Positions 7,256 to 12,284 of a stretch of 12,284 nucleotides of DNA are shown here, one piece after another. The DNA is taken from assembly GCA_005885565.1 (NCBI GenBank), contig VAXK01000032.1:1-12284 (forward strand), read 5' to 3'. The stretch comes from Actinomycetota bacterium (lineage in GTDB: Bacteria; Actinomycetota; Thermoleophilia; Gaiellales; Gaiellaceae). Both the position numbers and the translations under genes were made by a program. How positions within the stretch are numbered: position 1 is the first letter of the stretch; the number at the start of each line of letters is the position of its first letter. Under the pieces are notes generated by a model. The model searched no databases, was not told where the DNA came from, and saw only the letters and a program-made list of their open reading frames with translations.

Positions 7256-7756
7256 GTGCAAGCAGCCGGTCACCACCTGCTCGGCCCGGAGGAGGGCGAG
7301 AGCGTCAACCTGCTCGCCCTCGGCGCCCGCTTCGTGATCGACGGAGAAGCGACGGGAGGCGCGTTCAGCCTCGTCGAGCACCTGCTTCCGCCGCGCGCGC
7401 TCGGGGCGCCGCTGCACACGCACCGGAACGAGGACGAGTACTCGTACGTGCTCGAAGGCCGGATCGGCCTGGAGCTCGGGGACGAGGTGCTCGAGGCGGG
7501 CCCCGGTGACCTCGTCAGCAAGCCGCGCGGCGTCCCGCACGCGTTCTGGAACGCGGGCGACGAGCCGGCGCGCCTGCTCGAGCTCATCTCGCCGGCCGGG
7601 TTCGAGAGCTACTTCCGCGAGCTCGCGCCGCTGCTGGCCGCGCCCGAGCGGGACGAGGCCGCGATCGGCGAGGTCGTCGCGCGGTACGACCTCGACATCG
7701 ACTTCGGCACGATCCCCGTGCTCGCCGAGCGGCACGGCCTGCGGCTGGAGGGCTAA
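7256..7756 (+). CDS. Single-domain cupin protein
   Basis: This encodes 166 residues with both cupin motifs intact. Motif 1 is G50 followed by HTH at 54-56, E61 and G68. Motif 2 runs from G84 through P90, G92 and H95 to N99. The predicted metal ligands are H54, H56, E61 and H95. A C-terminal helical tail (about 115-166) follows the barrel. Cupins of this kind bind a divalent metal and act as dioxygenases, isomerases or small-molecule sensors; quercetin-dioxygenase-like proteins share the motif spacing. The substrate cannot be assigned. The protein is soluble and cytoplasmic. Its TAA stop overlaps the TAG stop of the convergent DUF1697 gene, leaving no space for a terminator. It is the last gene of the plus-strand train and could act on a product of that pathway, which is inference. 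Confidence 0.88.
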   Translation: MQAAGHHLLGPEEGESVNLLALGARFVIDGEATGGAFSLVEHLLPPRALGAPLHTHRNEDEYSYVLEGRIGLELGDEVLEAGPGDLVSKPRGVPHAFWNAGDEPARLLELISPAGFESYFRELAPLLAAPERDEAAIGEVVARYDLDIDFGTIPVLAERHGLRLEG

Positions 7757-8280
7757 ACCTCCTCGTCGGCCAGCGCGAGCAGGTTCGTCACCGTCGTCCA
7801 GTTGCGGGCGGTGGCGGCAACGCCCAAGCCGCGGCCCGCGAGGCCCGCCCACAGCTTGGAGCGGGCGACGCCGTCCGGGTGCCAGGCGTAGAGCTCGCGC
7901 CCGTCGGCGACGAGCTGTTCGGACGGGATGGCGAGGGCCGCGAGCTTACACACGACGTCGGGATCGGGCTTCGCTGCGAGGAAGCTCACCTGGTAGAGCT
8001 TCGGGTTCGCGGCCACCTTGCCGAGCGGGTTGCGCCGCACGACCTCGGCGAGCTCGTCGCGCGTTCGCACGACGACGTCGATCTCGAGCTCGAACCGGTC
8101 GGCGATCAGGCGCTCGACCTTGCGTGCCACCGCGTCGGGCGACGCGCGGCTCGAGAGGACGACGTTCCCGCTCTGGAGGTACGTCTTCACCGCGTCGAAC
8201 CCGGTGTCCGCGAGCGCCTCGCGGAGCTTCGGCATCGCGATCCGGTTGCGGGACCCGATGTTGATCCCGCGCAGCAGCAC
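7753..8280 (-). CDS. DUF1697 domain-containing protein
   Basis: This encodes 175 residues with the signature of the DUF1697 family: LLRGINIG at the N-terminus, then MPKLREAL, then TYLQSGNVVLSS, then a C-terminal domain with the family's SKLWAGL and TARNWTTVTNLLALA segments. The function of this widespread cytoplasmic family is unknown. GTG 8280 is the only usual start codon between the upstream stop and LLRGIN. It leaves the protein about five residues shorter at the front than typical members, whose alignment would extend into the untranslated codons. There is no clear ribosome binding site, and the gap to the response regulator stop is only 24 bases, so it is probably the third gene of the two-component operon. 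Its stop interlocks with the cupin stop. Any link with signalling is positional only. Confidence 0.85.
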   Translation of the reverse strand: MLLRGINIGSRNRIAMPKLREALADTGFDAVKTYLQSGNVVLSSRASPDAVARKVERLIADRFELEIDVVVRTRDELAEVVRRNPLGKVAANPKLYQVSFLAAKPDPDVVCKLAALAIPSEQLVADGRELYAWHPDGVARSKLWAGLAGRGLGVAATARNWTTVTNLLALADEEV

Positions 8281-8304
8281 GATCTGGCGAGCGATCGGGA
8301 GAGG

Positions 8305-8973
8305 TTACGCGGTCGAGCCGGGCGCGACGACTCCGGTCTCGTACGCGTAGATCACCGCCTGCACGCGGTCGCGCAGGTCGAGCTTCTGGAGGATGCGCGC
8401 GACGTGCGTCTTCGCGGTCGCCTCGCTGATCACGAGCCGCTCGCAGATCTCCGGGTTCGAGAGGCCGCGCGCGAGCAGGTCGAGCACCTCGCGCTCGCGC
8501 GGCGTCAGCTCGGCGAGCGCGGGCGGCGGCCCGGGAGGCTCCGCGGCCGGCGGCTGCCGGGCGAACTCCTCGATCACCGCGCGCGTGACCGCCGGGGCGA
8601 GCAGCGCCTCGCCGCTCGCGACGATGCGCACGGCGGCGGCGATCTCCTCCGGCGGCGCGTCCTTCAGCATGAAGCCGCTCGCGCCCGAGCGCAGCGCGTC
8701 GTAGACGTACGTGTCCAGGCCGAAGGTGGTGAGGACGAGGACGCGCGTCGCCGGCCGGTCGCGGACGATGCGCCTCGTCGCCTCGATCCCGTCCAGGACG
8801 GGCATCCGGATGTCCATCAGCACGACGTCGGGCCGGTAGCGCGCGGCCGCGGCGACGGCCTCCTCGCCGTTCCCGGCCTCGGCGACGACGGTCGTGTCGG
8901 GCTCGTTCTCGAGGATCTTGCGCAGGCCGACCCGGACGAGCGCCTGGTCGTCCGCGAGCAGGACGCTCGTCAT
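8305..8973 (-). CDS. NarL/FixJ (LuxR-type) response regulator
   Basis: This encodes 222 residues. The receiver domain (about 1-120) has acidic pocket residues D9 and D10, phosphoacceptor D54 in VVLMDIRMP, switch Thr in VLTTFG (T82/T83) and conserved K104 in FMLKD. A proline-rich linker (about 140-152) leads to a LuxR-type helix-turn-helix of about 60 residues, with LTPREREVLDLLARGLSN and the recognition helix region SEATAKTHVARILQKL. It is a DNA-binding transcription factor activated by phosphorylation from the coupled kinase. ATG 8973 overlaps the kinase TGA by four bases (ATGA). Likely sites of action are the palindromes in 10126-10172, and it may control its own operon and the divergent membrane protein gene. 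That is inference from location. Confidence 0.95.
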   Translation of the reverse strand: MTSVLLADDQALVRVGLRKILENEPDTTVVAEAGNGEEAVAAAARYRPDVVLMDIRMPVLDGIEATRRIVRDRPATRVLVLTTFGLDTYVYDALRSGASGFMLKDAPPEEIAAAVRIVASGEALLAPAVTRAVIEEFARQPPAAEPPGPPPALAELTPREREVLDLLARGLSNPEICERLVISEATAKTHVARILQKLDLRDRVQAVIYAYETGVVAPGSTA

Positions 8974-10088
8974 GCGATGGGCAGCTTCGCCCGGACCGCG
9001 AACCCGCCGCCGGGCCGGCGGCTCGCGTCGAAGCGGCCGCCGTAGAGCGCGACGCGCTCCCGCATCCCGACGAGGCCGTGGCCGCCCCGGGCCGCTCGGC
9101 TCGCCGCCGCGCCGCCTCCGCCGTCGTCGACGATCTCGAGCTCGAGCGAGTCGGCGCCGTAGCGGATGCTGACCTGCGCGTGCGCGTCGCCGGCGTGCTT
9201 GAGCGCGTTCGTCAGCGCCTCCTGGACGATCCGGTAGGCGGAGAGCCCGATCCCCGCCGGCAGGTCGCGCGGCTCGCCCTCGATCGCGAGCTCGACTGGG
9301 AGGCCGGCCTCGCGGACCTGCGTGACGAGCGTCGCGACGTCGTCGAGGCCCGGCTGGGGCGCGAGCGGGTCGCCGGCGTCGCTCCGCAGCATCCCGAGCA
9401 GGCGGCGCATCTCGGTGAGCGCGCCCCGGCCGATCTGCTCGATCGTCTGGAGCACCTCGCGCGTCGAGCCGTTCGCGCCGTCGAGGACGCGCCGCTCGGC
9501 GCCCGCCTGGACGACCATCATCGACACGTTGTGCGCGATCACGTCGTGGAGCTCGCGCGCGATCCGCGCCCGCTCCTCGACGACGGCCTCGCGCGCGGCC
9601 ACCTCACGCTCGCGCTCGGCGATCTCCGCGCGCTGCTCGCGGTCGCGGATCCCGCGGCGGACGAGCAGCATGACGACGAGGGTGACGACCGTGAACTCGA
9701 CGCTCCCGCTGGGCCCGCTTCCGATCGCGGCCGCCACGAGGGTCGGAAGGGCGACCGCCGCGACGCCGACGAGGAAGCGGCGGGACGGCGTCCAGACGGC
9801 GAGCGCGTAGATCGAGCACATCCAGGCGATCCCGAAGGTCGCGATCGACGGCGGTTTCCACTCGAGCGCCAGGACGTTCGCGAGCAGCGCGGCGGAGATG
9901 CCGGCCTGCGCCGGGTAGAGCCGTCGCACCGCGACCGTGGCCGCCATGAGCGGCCCTGCGACCGCGACCACGACTCGGTCGTGCGAGGCGCCGGCGCCGA
10001 GCCACACCTCGAGCTCGGAGCCGACCGCGAGCAGCGCGGCGATCGCCCCGTCGAGCTTCAGCGGGTCGGGGTGGAAGCGGAAGCGCAT
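8970..10088 (-). CDS. Sensor histidine kinase, HisKA_3 / NarX-DesK type
   Basis: This encodes 372 residues from ATG 10088. The frame is open further upstream, but that extension only translates the promoter and palindrome DNA. The N-terminal half (about 13-145) is hydrophobic with four to six short membrane helices and almost no extracellular domain, so it probably senses the membrane or an intramembrane signal. A charged coiled-coil linker (about 146-172) precedes the HisKA_3 dimerisation helix with phosphoacceptor H181 in ELHDVIAHNVS. The HATPase domain shows the N box QEALTNALKHA (E290, N294), the G1 box VDDGGGG (D321, G323) and the G2 box GGHGLVGMRER (about 336-345). It phosphorylates the response regulator encoded immediately downstream with a four-base overlap. 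The signal is unknown. A promoter with leaderless geometry lies directly before the ATG. Confidence 0.94.
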   Translation of the reverse strand: MRFRFHPDPLKLDGAIAALLAVGSELEVWLGAGASHDRVVVAVAGPLMAATVAVRRLYPAQAGISAALLANVLALEWKPPSIATFGIAWMCSIYALAVWTPSRRFLVGVAAVALPTLVAAAIGSGPSGSVEFTVVTLVVMLLVRRGIRDREQRAEIAEREREVAAREAVVEERARIARELHDVIAHNVSMMVVQAGAERRVLDGANGSTREVLQTIEQIGRGALTEMRRLLGMLRSDAGDPLAPQPGLDDVATLVTQVREAGLPVELAIEGEPRDLPAGIGLSAYRIVQEALTNALKHAGDAHAQVSIRYGADSLELEIVDDGGGGAAASRAARGGHGLVGMRERVALYGGRFDASRRPGGGFAVRAKLPIA

Positions 10089-10094
10089 GGCTCC

Positions 10095-10123
10095 AAGGTA
10101 GACGCCCGCCGCCGTCCTGTCAT
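10095..10123 (-). promoter_or_regulatory. Probable leaderless sigma70-type promoter of the two-component operon
   Basis: On the minus strand ATGACA (10118-10123; five of six bases match TTGACA) is followed by a 17-base spacer and TACCTT (10095-10100; TANNNT type). Six bases then separate it from the kinase ATG at 10088. This places the expected +1 at the A of the start codon, the arrangement common for leaderless genes in actinomycetes. GGAG does occur just before the ATG, but only two bases away, which is too close for normal use. Confidence 0.55.
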
Positions 10124-10125
10124 CG

Positions 10126-10143
10126 GCGGATCGGCCGATCCGC
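10126..10143. promoter_or_regulatory. 18-base perfect palindrome, candidate operator
   Basis: GCGGATCG reading into its exact reverse complement forms an 18-base perfect palindrome around a central GGCC. It ends two bases from the outer edge of the kinase -35 box. Its core GATCGGCCGA recurs at 10163-10172. The position suits an activator or autoregulator site, and the neighbouring NarL-type regulator is the first candidate. Confidence 0.5.
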
Positions 10144-10159
10144 GGCCGCCGGAAGATCA

Positions 10160-10172
10160 GCCGATCGGCCGA
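10160..10172. promoter_or_regulatory. Second copy of the palindrome core, candidate operator
   Basis: GCCGATCGGC (10160-10169) is a 10-base palindrome. It overlaps an exact repeat of the ten-base core GATCGGCCGA (10163-10172) found at 10129-10138. The two cores are 34 bases apart, close to three helical turns, so proteins bound at both would face the same side of the DNA. Confidence 0.4.
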
Positions 10173-10218
10173 CCGCAAGATCGCCCGGCGCGCCGACGAC
10201 GCCACCGCCTCCGCCGCC

Positions 10219-10250
10219 TACCGTCGAGAACGAGTCGCAACCGAAAGGAG
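10219..10250 (+). promoter_or_regulatory. Possible -10 element and ribosome binding site of the small membrane protein gene
   Basis: TACCGT at 10219-10224 fits TANNNT but has no convincing -35 box 17-18 bases upstream, so use of this promoter may need an activator. AAAGGAG at 10244-10250 is a strong ribosome binding site seven bases before ATG 10258 and fixes that start. The ribosome binding site is much better supported than the -10. Confidence 0.4.
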
Positions 10251-10257
10251 AAGACCG

Positions 10258-10584
10258 ATGCGGAACGCACGGATCAGCCTGATCCTCCTGGGCCTCACAT
10301 TCGGGATCTGGGAGGCGACCGACATCTTCACGATCGACGTCCCTGCCGTGGCCGCCGTCTTCGCGGCGCTCTTCCTCGCGTGCACGGCGTGGTTCTGGCG
10401 CCGCGACAGCGCTCGCGCCGCGACGGCGCTGCTCGTCCTGTTCGCCTTCGAGGCGGCGGTCGCGCCGTCGCTGAAGCACGTCATGACGGTGACGAAGGTC
10501 GCCGCGTTCTCGCTCGGAGTCGCCGGTATCCTGGCCGCGCTCGCCGTCCTCGCGACGCCGGTGCGCAAGTGGGCCACGAGATGA
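10258..10584 (+). CDS. Small membrane protein, divergent from the two-component operon, function unknown
   Basis: This encodes 108 residues with a strong ribosome binding site. It is nearly all hydrophobic, with probable membrane helices at about 5-22, 28-47, 53-70 and 78-100. A short charged turn (WRRDSARA, about 47-54) lies between helices 2 and 3 and a basic tail (VRKWATR) ends the protein. No catalytic motif is visible and I do not recognise a family. Acidic residues occur inside or beside helices (for example GIWEATDIF at about 16-24 and FAFEAA). The gene shares a 169-base divergent region with the histidine kinase gene, so it is a plausible target or accessory sensor of that system, which is inference. 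No clear terminator hairpin follows the stop. Confidence 0.75.
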   Translation: MRNARISLILLGLTFGIWEATDIFTIDVPAVAAVFAALFLACTAWFWRRDSARAATALLVLFAFEAAVAPSLKHVMTVTKVAAFSLGVAGILAALAVLATPVRKWATR

Positions 10585-10814
10585 GCGTCTGCGGGATTTG
10601 CGTCCGTCGTACTCCGTCGACTATTCGAACGACACGGTGAGGACCGGCTAGGCAGCCAGTAAGGAACTCTCTCTCTGCCGCTCTCCGAGTCGGCGATCCT
10701 GACCTGATCGCCGTTCGGGAACGACGTGCATCAGGGTGTGGCGGCGTTCGGTTCCCGCCCGGCGTTCGGCGCCGGAGCGTCTCTCATTCGGGGTACCTCC
10801 AATGCCACTTCGTT
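10585..10814. other. Intergenic region between the small membrane protein and the MFS gene
   Basis: This 230-base stretch holds the ends of a plus-strand and a minus-strand gene. I see no clear terminator hairpin with a T run in either direction. The part from 10648 to about 10800 contains, on the minus strand, the arginine-rich ERRSG-repeat reading frame and its misplaced start signal described separately. The rest (10585-10647) shows nothing I can name. Confidence 0.6.
10648..10787 (-). CDS. Candidate small arginine-rich ERRSG-repeat protein with start in the wrong frame
   Basis: On the minus strand a short frame ending at TAG (10648-10650) encodes a six-residue repeat of the form (E/D)RRxGx. 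It reads NERRSGAERRAGTERRH, then a break (TLMHVVP), then ERRSGQDRRLGERQRES. Such regular repetition is unlikely by chance. A strong ribosome binding site, GGAGGT (10795-10800), sits seven bases before ATG 10787, but that ATG is one frame off and reads only 18 codons to a stop. Removing one base just after the ATG would join it to the repeat frame, giving about 46 residues. In the repeat frame itself the only starts are ATT 10803 or the internal ATG 10731. It lies directly behind the MFS stop, so it may be co-transcribed. It could be a real small gene with a sequencing error, a decayed gene, or chance. Confidence 0.35.
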
Positions 10815-12284
10815 CTACGCGAGCGTCTCGCTCGGGCGCGGCGCTCCTGCGCCCGAGGCCGCCGCGGTCGCGACGTCGCGGGGGTACGTGCCCAGCGCGC
10901 GGTAGAGGAACCACGCGCTCGCCCCGAGCGGCAGGAGCATGACGGCGAACGTCCATTGCAGGCCCGAGCGCCCGCCGCCGAAGACGTAGTCGGAGACGGC
11001 GCCGAAGAGGAGCGGTGCGAGGGCCTGCGCCGTCGTGCGGAGGAACGTCCGCACGCCCTCCGCCCGTCCCCAGAGGAGCGGCACCATGATGTCGAGCCGC
11101 GCCGCGTCCAGGGGCGGGTTCTGCGCCGAGAGGGCGAGCGCGGCGAGCGTGATGTACGGGAGCGCGGTGACGGCGCTCCGGGTGAAGATCGCCGGCACGA
11201 AGAGCACGACCGCCGCCGTCGCCGCGACGGCGCTCACGAGGATGCGCCCCTTGAGGTAGCCGCGGCGGAGCAGGAAGTCGCCCATCGCGCCGCCTGCGAG
11301 GACGCCGCCGATCGCGCCCGCGCCGACGACGAGCAGCACGAGCGTGCCGAGCGCCTGCGCGATCCCGTACTGACGCGTCACGAACTCGACCCCGAAGGTC
11401 TGCACTCCGGCGAGGAAGTAGTAGCCGCACGCGCTCGCCGCGATGAGGACGATGTTCGTCCTGATGCTGAGCAGGTACCGCGTGGCCGCCAGCAGGCCCA
11501 TCCGGCGTGGGTCGCGGGTCAGGACGAGCTCGGGCTCCGGCTCGATGCCGTGCTCGCGCGCCAGGCGCTGCGCGTCGGTCTCGCGCGGCTCGCCGGCCGG
11601 CACCTCCTCGACGGGCGCGTCCGGGTGCGCGAGCGCGCTCCGCCCTCCGCGCCTCGGCTCCGGGAGCTTGAACATCAGCCACGCGAGCGCGAAGGCCGGC
11701 AGGGCGAGGATCACGAACGCGGCGCGCCACGACAGCGTGGCGATGTCGCCGGTGACGGCGAAGCCGACCCCTGCTCCGGCGAGCTCGCCGGCGAGGATGT
11801 AGCCGTAGATCCGGCCGCGCTCGGCGGCGGGGAAGTAGTCGCCGACGAGCGAGGCGACGAGCGGTCCGGCCGCGGCCGTGACGCCGCCCAGGAAGACGCG
11901 CGCGAGGAGGAGCTCGCCGAAGCTCCCGACCGTCGCGCTCCAGATCATCGCCGCGCCCCAGAGCACGATCGCCGCGCCGAGGATCGACGTGCGGCGAACG
12001 CGGTCGGCGAGGACGCCGAAGGGCAGGCTGGCGACCGCGGCGACGAGCGAGGTCACGGTGACGAGGAGGCCGATGTCGGTGTTGCCGATGTGGAGCGCGT
12101 GGCGAAGCTGGGTCGCCGCGGCGCCCACCGTCGCCGCGTCGGCGCTGCTCAGGCCGAGCACCGCCGCGAGGAGGACGATCACGCGCGTCCGCTCGGCCCC
12201 GCCGAGCGCGGTCGTGAGCCGGCGAGAGCCGGCGCGTCCGGCTCTCCCGAGCAGGGCGGCCGCGGCCGGAAGGACTCCGCGCTC
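10815..12284 (-). CDS. Major facilitator superfamily transporter, 5' end beyond the window
   Basis: At least 455 residues are visible from GTG 12182. The frame stays open to the right edge without a better start, and the extra residues (ending LGGAERTR) look like a cytoplasmic N-terminus, so the true start probably lies outside. About twelve membrane helices are expected. The first contains VLGLSSADAATVGAA. The loop after helix 2 holds the MFS motif A variant GVLADRVRR (about 56-64). A similar motif repeats in the second half at MGDFLLRRGYLKGR. Between helices 6 and 7 is a long charged loop (about 180-235) rich in Pro, Glu and Arg. The C-terminus ends in a short Ala/Pro-rich tail. The protein sits in the inner membrane and moves a small molecule by proton or ion coupling; the substrate is not recognisable. 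No partner gene is visible on this strand except the repeat peptide downstream. Confidence 0.88.
   Translation of the reverse strand, partial: ERGVLPAAAALLGRAGRAGSRRLTTALGGAERTRVIVLLAAVLGLSSADAATVGAAATQLRHALHIGNTDIGLLVTVTSLVAAVASLPFGVLADRVRRTSILGAAIVLWGAAMIWSATVGSFGELLLARVFLGGVTAAAGPLVASLVGDYFPAAERGRIYGYILAGELAGAGVGFAVTGDIATLSWRAAFVILALPAFALAWLMFKLPEPRRGGRSALAHPDAPVEEVPAGEPRETDAQRLAREHGIEPEPELVLTRDPRRMGLLAATRYLLSIRTNIVLIAASACGYYFLAGVQTFGVEFVTRQYGIAQALGTLVLLVVGAGAIGGVLAGGAMGDFLLRRGYLKGRILVSAVAATAAVVLFVPAIFTRSAVTALPYITLAALALSAQNPPLDAARLDIMVPLLWGRAEGVRTFLRTTAQALAPLLFGAVSDYVFGGGRSGLQWTFAVMLLPLGASAWFLYRALGTYPRDVATAAASGAGAPRPSETLA
12191..12246. repeat. Two tandem inverted repeats at the start of the MFS gene
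   Basis: GCTCGGC (12191-12197) pairs with GCCGAGC (12201-12207) across a three-base loop. GAGAGCCGG (12224-12232) pairs exactly with CCGGCTCTC (12238-12246) across five bases. They lie just upstream of GTG 12182. If translation begins further upstream they are inside the coding N-terminus; if it begins at 12182 they would fold in the leader. Confidence 0.5.

Noticed and set aside
8018..9172. Plus-strand open frames opposite the response regulator and kinase genes
   Set aside because: They are arginine/serine-rich antisense shadows without ribosome binding sites or domains.
10089..10205. N-terminal extension of the histidine kinase to 10205
   Set aside because: The extra 39 residues translate the promoter and the repeated palindrome, giving a repetitive arginine-rich peptide; ATG 10088 has correct promoter geometry.
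10585..10647. Terminator after the small membrane protein gene
   Set aside because: No stem of useful length followed by a T run could be found on either strand.

Overview
The window is a dense, high-GC stretch (third codon positions are overwhelmingly G or C) with GTG and ATG starts, 4-base GTGA/ATGA gene overlaps, a NarL-type two-component pair and a probable leaderless promoter. This fits an actinomycete-like chromosome. A deep-branching soil or environmental lineage such as Thermoleophilia is my guess from protein style; the sequence does not prove it. There is no phage, transposon, tRNA, rRNA or CRISPR signal.

Plus strand, 1-7756: the window opens with the C-terminal end of an FAD/NAD-type oxidoreductase, coupled to a small two-CxxC zinc-ribbon-like protein (DUF6510-like). 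A strong ribosome binding site then starts a long gene train: a pyruvate-oxidase-like TPP enzyme, a mandelate-racemase-subgroup enolase-superfamily enzyme, a small four-helix membrane protein, a gluconate 2-dehydrogenase subunit 3-like protein, a GMC flavoprotein, a DUF892 ferritin-like protein, a five-helix membrane protein with cytochrome-b-like histidines, and a cupin. Four junctions in this train are exact 4-base start/stop overlaps, so it is very probably one translationally coupled operon. The contents suggest oxidation and dehydration of a sugar or sugar acid, breakdown of a 2-keto acid, and electrons passed to the membrane. The GMC gene is broken in this sequence: the frame shifts near 5357-5367 and about 25-30 family residues are missing there.

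Minus strand, 7753-10088: a histidine kinase, its NarL/FixJ response regulator and a DUF1697 protein form a compact operon that meets the cupin gene tail to tail through overlapping stop codons. The kinase start carries a textbook-geometry leaderless promoter (10095-10123), and an 18-base perfect palindrome sits 2 bases upstream of its -35 box. A related half-size copy lies 34 bases further on. Divergent from the kinase is a 108-residue small membrane protein (10258-10584), a natural candidate target of the system.

10585-12284: an MFS transporter on the minus strand runs off the right edge. Behind its stop is a short arginine-rich ERRSG-repeat reading frame. Its only good ribosome binding site and ATG are one frame off.

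The items most worth following up are the coupled oxidoreductase operon with its unusual membrane partners, the lesion in its flavoprotein gene, the promoter/palindrome layout of the two-component system, and the frame-mismatched ERRSG-repeat peptide.
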